In this document: piece after piece, positions 16,397 to 23,940 of the stretch
Layout: each line of letters starts with the position of its first letter
Numbering within the stretch: position 1 is the first letter of the stretch
IMG/VR virus record: IMGVR_UViG_3300025712_000031
Span: 1 to 26,250 of that record
Length of the DNA stretch: 26,250 nt
Origin: a virus
Strand: one strand, 5' to 3'
Translations under genes and position numbers: made by a program
Notes under the pieces: model-generated
Told to the model about the DNA's origin: nothing
Databases searched by the model: none
What the model saw: the letters and a program-made list of their open reading frames with translations, nothing else

Positions 16397-19300
16397 CATT
16401 GCCCCAGAGGACTGCACCAGCAGAATCGTAAATAACTAAATTTGTGCCAGCGGCATCTCGGAATTCAACACCCGTAGTAAGTTTCAAAGCATCTACATTT
16501 TCAACATCCATTACCTTTTCGCCACTCTGATCGGCATCAATGTGAAGTTTTCTTTCAAGGGTTCCACCAATCACTGTTGAGATCTCAAAATCTGCTTCTT
16601 CACTACCGTTTGTTCTTACTCTTGCGATAGACTTGACTACAGACATTTCTACGCCAGCATCTGAGTCAATAGAATTACCTGCTTTAAATGCAAGTTGTTG
16701 AGATCTCGTTCCAGAGACGCTTCGATGATTTAAAGTAAGTGTGCTAAGACTGCCAGTTAACGGGTACCCATAATCATAAAGAGTAAGACCACCTTGTCCA
16801 ACCAACAATCTTTCTTGATCGCCAAATGCATTGTGCTGCATAACTATGAGGTCAGAATACATATCCTCATCACCGGGAGCACCGTTTACCACTGCTCTTA
16901 TGTCTACACCGGGAAAATAGTTACCACCTGCTCCAGTCTGATCAATACCTGCGAAAACAATACGACCTAATTCATCACCACTGTTTACTCTAACATCGTT
17001 AAGAGTGTTGTTATCAGTTCCACGTGACTTACCTAAAATTAAATATGGAGGGAACTCATCAGCACTAGTTCTGGTAATAGCAAACGATGCTTGATCTGCT
17101 CCAGTTCCAGTAAGAGCAGTACGAGGCGTGACTGGCGAGTTGGTTGGGAATCCTCTGGTTTCAAAGGTTCTAAAACCATTACCTAAATTTAACTGATAAC
17201 CATCTTCTGGATCAATCTGTACATGATAAAAAATACTCGCAGAATCCCCTATAAAACCAAGAGCTTGTATCTCTTCAGTAGTAACTCTCCCTTCGTCAGT
17301 TACTAATTGTAGAGTTGGAACTTGATAAAGATCACTGAAAGCAGTCTTACTTACGACATCGCCATTGATAGTCAGTACATCAGTATTGGCAATTTCAGTA
17401 CCAAGATTCGGTATAGTTAGTCCATCACCATTAACACCAGCATCTATCGCAGTTGAGTCTAGTGTGGTGATACCAATAACGTTTAAATTTGGTGTTTGGA
17501 ATATTGTATCATCACCACCAGTAACCGCTAAGATGTTATCAGAGGCATCATCCACAACCGCTAAGGTAATATCTCCAGAAGCATTGTTGCTAAATCTAAT
17601 ACCTTCGCCGGGATCAGCGATGACTAACTCATTGACGCCTGAAATATCAAAATTAGTGCCACTGATACCACCATTAGCTAGAGTCAATCCCTCAATACCG
17701 CCGCTGGCAATTATTGTACTATCAAATGTTGCTACACCGTCTTGAGTAAATGTTAATGCATCAACCGGACTGCCAAGATTTTCAGATCTAATAATTAATT
17801 TATTGAGGTTGGCGGAGCCAGTTCCTTGATAAAAAAATCTCCAACCATAACCAGTACCATCACCGTGATTACCTAAATAAATGGAAGCATCTTCACCATC
17901 TAAACCACTACCTCCAATATAAAGTCTATCTTCGGTTTGTGGAAAGGTGTTTCCTACCTTGACCAGTAGTTTACCATCAATCGTCGTTGAGTCGAGTGTG
18001 GTGATACCATCTACGTTTAAGTCGCTATCGAATTGACCACGATCAACAGATAGTAAAGTGGAGTTGTTAACTCCACCAACGGTGCTCAGAACCAAATCAT
18101 AATCCGCTAGATCGTCTGTAGTATCAGTAGCACCCGCAAATGCGCCTCTTTGTAATTCTATTCCGGTGGTTCCAAGTCTCAGTGCAGTTTTATTACCTCG
18201 TCCGGTAACAGCACTCAAAGTATCATTAGCATTGATACTTGAAACAGATCTTCTAGAAATTTGACCAGTACTTGGATTAATTGCTACAAGAGTATCTCTG
18301 GTTTCTGAATCTTGTAACCCAGTAAATTTAATATGGTAGTTGCTAAAAATAAGCGGAACTCTTGCAGAGTCTGCACCAACTGCACTGAGACTTGCCCCTC
18401 TATCAGTTACACTGCGAAGAGTATCTCGTTCTGTCAGTCTAGAAACAACGCCTTGTGATCCACGTTTAACTACCCCTGATTCTGCTCCTCCGGTTTGAAC
18501 GAGAAGCATATTATAATAACCGACACCATTATCAATAACATTTTGTTCAGTAATTATTGGCAGACCATTTGTATTTTCTAGATCAAAATCTATACCACCA
18601 GCAAACACAGATCTTATATTAGTTGAATCTCCTGCTGTTGTGACATCTTGTAAAGACGGAACCTCAAAAGCAGAAGGAGCAAGATTTCTTACAGTCAATT
18701 GCTCAGTGTTAACGTCCCACATAACCGCATCATCAACATCCGCAATAGATGGCCAAGAACCAAAATCTTGTTTCACATAAAAAGCGTCAGCGTTTCTAAT
18801 AGTCAATCCGTGCGTAGTGATTGACGCAGTCGTGCTGTCACCACCAGAAACAGCAGTAGTAACTTCTTGTAACGTAGTGGTATCTTTAAAAGCAAATGCC
18901 CCTACGTCACGATAACCCACACTATCCTGTGGTCCCAAGAAAAGTGCATTACCATCTCCTGCTGGATTATATTTGGCAGGAAGTGTGCTAAAATCTTTGA
19001 TGCCGTCGATGATAAGACCATCAATTTTAAGACTTCTTGTAGTAGTAGCAAATGCTTCTGTGCCAATTGTTTGATTCGAATTATCGGTTACTACTTGGAG
19101 AGTCCAAAAATCGGTATTCTGATTAGCAGCATTCCCTAATGTTCGTGTACCAACACTATCAAACGTAGTAAGTTTTGTAGGATTAAATACAGGAACTACA
19201 AGACTTGTATCAAAAGGCGATGAAGTAGGTAAAGAAGATCTGTTTAAATAAAACTGGTTTCTAATGTAAACATCTTCTGCACCAGTCGAGTCTCCGTTGT

Positions 19301-22300
19301 TAAGAACAAACTCCCAAGTAAAATCCTCTAACGGTTTGGTAGCACCGCTTTGCAAAGTGACTCTAAATGCGCTATCGGTTCCTCCAGCATCTGCAAGACG
19401 AATAACGTCAAACTGTCCTGCTGGCGTTCCGGGATTTGTTAATGCAGCAGTAAACCCACCATCTAAATCAATAGCGTTAGTAACATCAAGTCTTCTCGAT
19501 AAAGTGTCTGCACCCGTTTCTGATGCTTTGTCTATCGTAAAATAATTTAACGGTGTATGAGCAGTTGTTTCTACTACTGTTGATACTACACTATCTCCGA
19601 CCAAACCTAATAAAGTTAATTGGTCGTCTACGTTGAAAGCAGGTGAAAGTCTTAACCCACCCGTCAAAGTCAGTTTGTTATCAGTAGAAGCACCGTGATC
19701 TGTTACATATTGTAACGTAGCAATGTCTAGTATATTACCAAGAGTTCTATCTACTACACTATCAAGTGCAGTAAGACCTAAAATAAGAGTATTATCTGAT
19801 ACTGCATCTGATAAATTAGTCGTGCCTACCGTTAATCCACCAGCACCTATGTTTGCCCTATTTGTATTAAGTCTATCATTTGAATAAGTTAGACTGCCAT
19901 TATCTTCTAACTCACCGTCTGTTCCTGCTAAAACTATTCTAGTCGCAGTTAAATCAGATACTTTGGCGGTTCCTAATGTAGCAGAGTCGCCACTGAATCC
20001 CAACGCAACTATTGGTCTGGTTGTAACATAACCTTCATCGGTAACGTTCTGTAAATCCGGATTCGAGAAAGCAGAAGCAGATGCTTCGCGGGTTCCTACT
20101 GTTCCGTCTGCGGCAATAGTTACAATAGTAAATTCGGTACCTTGATCAGATAGTCCTGTAACAACCAACCCTGCGTTAGTTGCATCAATCGTGGTGGAAT
20201 CTAATGTAGTACTACCAACAACCGTAAGATTGTTCCCCACATCAAGATCACTATCAGTGTGAATAGATTTGTTAAAAGTCCAATCGTCGTTTGTATTCGA
20301 ATATAAAAGAGTAGCTGCGCCACCAGTTCCTAAATTCAAAGTGATACCGCCGCCATTGGCATCGGACGGTTGTGTTGCACCATCTGCTAAAGTAATATTT
20401 TTATCGTCAACCGAAAGTTCTGTACTGTTTATAACTGTAGTGGCACCATCGACTCGAAGGTTTCCTAGTACTACAAGATCTTTTCTTACGGTGACAGAAT
20501 CAAATGTGGATATACCCGAGACATCAAAATCAGCAACTAAGTTTAAAATAGTTCCATCGAAAGTGAAGTTGGCATCGTCTTCTAATTCACCAGAAGTTCC
20601 TGCGATCACTACCCGATTATCTGTCAGATCGCTCACTGCTGCACTTGCTAATGTTGCTTGGGTACCGACACTCAAATTAGACGCAAAAGTAGCACTATCG
20701 GCAGTTATCGCAGAAGTGCCGCCTAAAAGAATATCTAAATTCGAAGTATTACCAACTGTCAATACTTCGTTTAATCCCAAAGCAGACCCATCAAGGATTG
20801 AAGCATCAACTTCTAAAAATTCTACACTGTCTCCCGATACACCTGATCCGAGATTCAACAGTTTATATGTTGCTTGTGTGTCCGTTGCGTTTGCTGCGAG
20901 AGAGATACCACCATTTAAATACAATGGTGTTGAGGTGACATCATATCCAACAGGTCTCGTAGGATCTGTGACAGTAGTTAATGTTTCGCCTGTAAAAGCA
21001 GTAGATTCAACTGTTCTTCGAGCAACTTCATTAGAACCATCGATTGTTAATACTTCTAATGATTCAGTACCTATCAGTCCAGTTAGATTTACCGCTCCTA
21101 CTATTGTGGTAGAGTCTAATGTTGTAATACCATCAACATCAAGTGTTCCTACTATTGAAGTAGAATCTAATGTTGTAATACCACCAACATCAAGATCCGT
21201 TGTGACATTAATATTGGTGGCAGTTAATGTGGTATTACTAAACGTTAAGTCAGCATCGTCTTCTAATTCACCATTAGTTCCAGCAATGACCACCCGACCA
21301 CTGGTTAAATCTTCTACTTTAACTGATGAAGCATCGATGCCAGCATTAGCATCAAGTAAACCGTCAATAGTTGTTTTATCGAGAGTAGTTTCTCCCGTTA
21401 CATCAAATCCTCCAACTATCGAAGTTGAGTCTAATGTTGTAATACCATCGACATCAAGTGTTCCTACTATTGAAGTAGAGTCAAGATTCGTTACTCCCTC
21501 GACATCAAGTGTTCCAACTATCGAAGTTGAGTCTAATGTTGTAATACCATCTACGTTAAGATTTACACCAACTTGAAGTGATGTTCCGTCGAAAGTAAGA
21601 TTAGCATCGTCTTCGAGTTCGCCAGCAGCACCAGAGAACACTACACGATCCGTGGTCAAGTCTGTAACGCTTGCGCTTGCAAGAGTTGCCTGAGTAGTTG
21701 CTTCTAGGTTTTGGACGGTAGCACTATCCCCCACAAAACCTTGCGCGATAATTTCTAACGTAGTAGTTCTTCCGCGCTCGGTTGCGGTTTGAAGTGTTGT
21801 GTCATCACCATCGAGAACATTGTTGTCAAGTTCACGAAGAATTACTTTACCAGGAGTTGAACTACCAAGAGTTTTTTCGTATACTAAAAACTGATTGACA
21901 GTGTTAGAAGATCCTAATAAATCTGAATCGATTGCTATTGCTTCTGTGCCAGATCTAGCACTCGTTGGTCTTATAACTAATCCACCAACCTTGATTGGTT
22001 TATCAGCACTATCATTAAGTTCTACGGTTTCAAAAAGACCGTAGGTTTCTTCTCCGGTAAAAGCAATTTGATCTAATGTAACGAAACCAACACTGTCATT
22101 AGAACGAATAGCAACAACGGTTGGTTGTCCCGAAATGAATCCTTTGGAGTCGTTGTTTATTAATCGGACTGGTCCACCCAAATTAGCAGCAAGGTTAGTA
22201 GAGTCTCCTCTGCTTAAAACGAAATTTAGATTAATCAGACTATCGTTAAACGCAATATCTTCAGCAAGTCTGACACCGACGAAAGCACTGTCGTTTGTCA

Positions 22301-23576
22301 AACCATAGTCAGCAACAATAACTGTGTTCGAAGTTTTTGATGCTAATGCTTGATCGCCGGTATTGCCACGAAGTTTTACTGTGTTGCTGAATATAACAGG
22401 GTTACCTGTTTCACCTTGATCAAAACCAGTCTCTGTTCTTCCTGAAACAGAGTGAAGGGTTTCAAAAGTCTCGTCAAGGTTGACAACATTAATGTCTAAA
22501 ATTTTATATTCTTTAGTAACAGAATCTTGGAAGACCAACGGAATCGTATTGCTGATCTGTGATATGTCTCCTACTCCAGGATCTTTAACAAAGATTTGAG
22601 GAACATTAATAGCAGTTGTAGAACTATCAAACAAAGCAAGTTCAGTAAGGTTTCTGTAACCTATTGAATCAGCAGTAGTATCGACTACTAATGCTTTTCT
22701 ATACTGTTGTACGCTACCGTCTAATATACCACCAGCATCATTAGAAGTTCTATTTTGTAATGTATCAGATTTGAAAAATTTTGCTCTAATGCCATTAGGT
22801 GTAGTTGCACCACTTGTAAAGGTGCTCGCTGCATCACCCGATGCGATTGTAAATTCAGTGACTTCTCTTAAAGTAGGAGGATCAAAAGCAGTAAAGTTAA
22901 AATCTCTTTTACCAATTTTATATGGAATTGGCGCATTTGCGCTGTCCATCACAAGCAGTTGTATGCTGTTTAAACCGACAATCCCAGGACCACTAACGTC
23001 CCCATCTGTTGTGTTAATGTTGAAAGCACCAGTGATTTGTAAATCACCTTCAATTAATGAATTAGTACCGTCACCGATAAAGAGTGCTTGTTGGGGAGAC
23101 TGCCCAGTAAACCCATTAATTTCTACACCGTAAGTGTTAGAGTTGTTACCCGAAAACGATCCTCCACCCGGTAAAGCATTAACGACTATACCTTCGGTAG
23201 TTGTATTTCCGGTTTCAGTAACAGATTGCAGAGTAATTTCTGATTCGTTAGTAAATGCTAAATCGCCTAGTTTACGAAATCCTACACTGTCATCTCCAGC
23301 AACAGTAGGGTTCGTATTTAGAATAAGAGCATAATCATCATCTGCTCCTGCTTCTGGTAATTTTCCATCTCCGAATGCTAGACCATTAACCTTGGGTCTT
23401 TTAGTAAACCCACGGGTACCATCCGCGTTCGAAAAGAACAACGAATTATCGCTGTCAGGATTACCTGGGTTGGGTTCTGCCTGATCTAACGACAGATAAA
23501 GATAACGATCGGCATCTAAATCCCCTGCCGATTTTCTAACTACTTTACCTGCTAACGATATAAGTCTTCTAGCCAT
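16392..23576 (-). CDS. Giant repeat-rich fibre-like structural protein (2394 residues)
   Basis: This is the largest gene in the window and has no simple T4 homologue; by position it replaces the T4 short tail fibre and whisker genes (12, wac). Two repeat families are visible. First, at least ten copies of L-(Q/R/S)-x-V-T-x-x-G-x-x-(T/S)-T, for example LQSVTETGNTTTEGI, LQNVTDEGYVTTRPI and LQLVTDEGRVTTEEI, spread over most of the length and often followed by (A/G)LGF-x-GDSA. Second, LDV-x-GITTLDST-x-I units, clustered at about residues 671-827 and recurring near the C-terminus. A segment with ELEDDANLTF-like motifs and RVDGATTVINSTELSVDDKNITLADG resembles beta-helical tail-fibre shafts. No peptidase_S74 chaperone domain is evident at the C-terminus. 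It starts inside the end of the preceding gene (8-base overlap). Probably a long trimeric fibre or tail decoration. Confidence 0.85.
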   Translation of the reverse strand: MARRLISLAGKVVRKSAGDLDADRYLYLSLDQAEPNPGNPDSDNSLFFSNADGTRGFTKRPKVNGLAFGDGKLPEAGADDDYALILNTNPTVAGDDSVGFRKLGDLAFTNESEITLQSVTETGNTTTEGIVVNALPGGGSFSGNNSNTYGVEINGFTGQSPQQALFIGDGTNSLIEGDLQITGAFNINTTDGDVSGPGIVGLNSIQLLVMDSANAPIPYKIGKRDFNFTAFDPPTLREVTEFTIASGDAASTFTSGATTPNGIRAKFFKSDTLQNRTSNDAGGILDGSVQQYRKALVVDTTADSIGYRNLTELALFDSSTTAINVPQIFVKDPGVGDISQISNTIPLVFQDSVTKEYKILDINVVNLDETFETLHSVSGRTETGFDQGETGNPVIFSNTVKLRGNTGDQALASKTSNTVIVADYGLTNDSAFVGVRLAEDIAFNDSLINLNFVLSRGDSTNLAANLGGPVRLINNDSKGFISGQPTVVAIRSNDSVGFVTLDQIAFTGEETYGLFETVELNDSADKPIKVGGLVIRPTSARSGTEAIAIDSDLLGSSNTVNQFLVYEKTLGSSTPGKVILRELDNNVLDGDDTTLQTATERGRTTTLEIIAQGFVGDSATVQNLEATTQATLASASVTDLTTDRVVFSGAAGELEDDANLTFDGTSLQVGVNLNVDGITTLDSTSIVGTLDVEGVTNLDSTSIVGTLDVDGITTLDSTSIVGGFDVTGETTLDKTTIDGLLDANAGIDASSVKVEDLTSGRVVIAGTNGELEDDADLTFSNTTLTATNINVTTDLDVGGITTLDSTSIVGTLDVDGITTLDSTTIVGAVNLTGLIGTESLEVLTIDGSNEVARRTVESTAFTGETLTTVTDPTRPVGYDVTSTPLYLNGGISLAANATDTQATYKLLNLGSGVSGDSVEFLEVDASILDGSALGLNEVLTVGNTSNLDILLGGTSAITADSATFASNLSVGTQATLASAAVSDLTDNRVVIAGTSGELEDDANFTFDGTILNLVADFDVSGISTFDSVTVRKDLVVLGNLRVDGATTVINSTELSVDDKNITLADGATQPSDANGGGITLNLGTGGAATLLYSNTNDDWTFNKSIHTDSDLDVGNNLTVVGSTTLDSTTIDATNAGLVVTGLSDQGTEFTIVTIAADGTVGTREASASAFSNPDLQNVTDEGYVTTRPIVALGFSGDSATLGTAKVSDLTATRIVLAGTDGELEDNGSLTYSNDRLNTNRANIGAGGLTVGTTNLSDAVSDNTLILGLTALDSVVDRTLGNILDIATLQYVTDHGASTDNKLTLTGGLRLSPAFNVDDQLTLLGLVGDSVVSTVVETTAHTPLNYFTIDKASETGADTLSRRLDVTNAIDLDGGFTAALTNPGTPAGQFDVIRLADAGGTDSAFRVTLQSGATKPLEDFTWEFVLNNGDSTGAEDVYIRNQFYLNRSSLPTSSPFDTSLVVPVFNPTKLTTFDSVGTRTLGNAANQNTDFWTLQVVTDNSNQTIGTEAFATTTRSLKIDGLIIDGIKDFSTLPAKYNPAGDGNALFLGPQDSVGYRDVGAFAFKDTTTLQEVTTAVSGGDSTTASITTHGLTIRNADAFYVKQDFGSWPSIADVDDAVMWDVNTEQLTVRNLAPSAFEVPSLQDVTTAGDSTNIRSVFAGGIDFDLENTNGLPIITEQNVIDNGVGYYNMLLVQTGGAESGVVKRGSQGVVSRLTERDTLRSVTDRGASLSAVGADSARVPLIFSNYHIKFTGLQDSETRDTLVAINPSTGQISRRSVSSINANDTLSAVTGRGNKTALRLGTTGIELQRGAFAGATDTTDDLADYDLVLSTVGGVNNSTLLSVDRGQFDSDLNVDGITTLDSTTIDGKLLVKVGNTFPQTEDRLYIGGSGLDGEDASIYLGNHGDGTGYGWRFFYQGTGSANLNKLIIRSENLGSPVDALTFTQDGVATFDSTIIASGGIEGLTLANGGISGTNFDISGVNELVIADPGEGIRFSNNASGDITLAVVDDASDNILAVTGGDDTIFQTPNLNVIGITTLDSTAIDAGVNGDGLTIPNLGTEIANTDVLTINGDVVSKTAFSDLYQVPTLQLVTDEGRVTTEEIQALGFIGDSASIFYHVQIDPEDGYQLNLGNGFRTFETRGFPTNSPVTPRTALTGTGADQASFAITRTSADEFPPYLILGKSRGTDNNTLNDVRVNSGDELGRIVFAGIDQTGAGGNYFPGVDIRAVVNGAPGDEDMYSDLIVMQHNAFGDQERLLVGQGGLTLYDYGYPLTGSLSTLTLNHRSVSGTRSQQLAFKAGNSIDSDAGVEMSVVKSIARVRTNGSEEADFEISTVIGGTLERKLHIDADQSGEKVMDVENVDALKLTTGVEFRDAAGTNLVIYDSAGAVLWGNV
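21097..21198 (-). repeat. Two tandem 51-bp coding repeats in the giant fibre gene
   Basis: Two adjacent 51-base units (21097-21147 and 21148-21198) encode 17-residue units of the form LDVDGITTLDSTSIVGT with few base differences. They are in frame and match the second repeat cluster at 21361-21564. Confidence 0.9.
21361..21564 (-). repeat. Four tandem 51-bp coding repeats in the giant fibre gene
   Basis: Units run 21361-21411 (diverged), 21412-21462, 21463-21513 and 21514-21564. The first and third conserved units are nearly identical at DNA level over about 45 bases. Each encodes one 17-residue LD-x-(D/E)G-(I/V)-T-(T/N)-LDSTSIVG-x repeat. The near-identity suggests recent duplication or ongoing gene conversion. 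Confidence 0.9.
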
Positions 23577-23940
23577 TTAATGATTCCAAAAAACTCAATG
23601 TGAGTTCGAGTTTATCTGCTTGATCTGCCCAAATAGCAATCTGATTGCCTTCTTGAACTACTAACTTTCCTGTTAAAGGAGATACTGCATCGTTCGATTG
23701 AACACCAAATTCTTTAACGAGGTAAGTGCTAGTGTCGGTTCCTACATCATGGTGGACAAAGTTGACATCATAAGTTGCGTCATTCGCAATATTCGATATC
23801 TGTGCCATCAAAATAATCGCAGAAACACCTGCGGGAACTGTATATACCACATCAGTTCCCCTTGCTTTTACTGCTTCGGTAGCATCTTTATCCTGTATGA
23901 TATAGGTTTTAGTTTTAAACTGATTTAATGGAGTGGCCAT
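23569..23940 (-). CDS. Small virion-associated protein of unknown function
   Basis: I do not recognise this 123-residue protein with certainty. It begins MATPLNQFKTKTYIIQDKDAT and is predicted from its alternating pattern to be mostly beta strand: VVYTVPAGVSAIILMAQISNI (about 31-51), a middle VNFVHHDVGTDTSTYLVKEFGV, then KLVVQEGNQIAIWADQADKLELTLSFLESL at the end. The pattern of a strand pair followed by 'GDxIxxxA'-like turns resembles small beta-sandwich proteins found beside fibre genes in marine T4-like phages. It has a good ribosome site (GAGGGA, 7 bases ahead), starts at the base after the previous stop, and overlaps the giant fibre gene by 8 bases. This tight coupling suggests it works with one of the two neighbours, perhaps as an adaptor, cap or chaperone; that is inference. 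Confidence 0.75.
   Translation of the reverse strand: MATPLNQFKTKTYIIQDKDATEAVKARGTDVVYTVPAGVSAIILMAQISNIANDATYDVNFVHHDVGTDTSTYLVKEFGVQSNDAVSPLTGKLVVQEGNQIAIWADQADKLELTLSFLESLNG

Noticed and set aside
21097-21564. Regularly spaced repeats that might suggest a CRISPR array
   Set aside because: The units are contiguous, in frame, without unique spacers, and encode a clear protein repeat within a long open frame.
20269-21576. 435-codon open frame on the plus strand
   Set aside because: It lies opposite the repeat region of the giant fibre gene; the repetitive codon usage keeps stops out of that antisense frame. It has no plausible protein features, and no plus-strand genes or promoters surround it.
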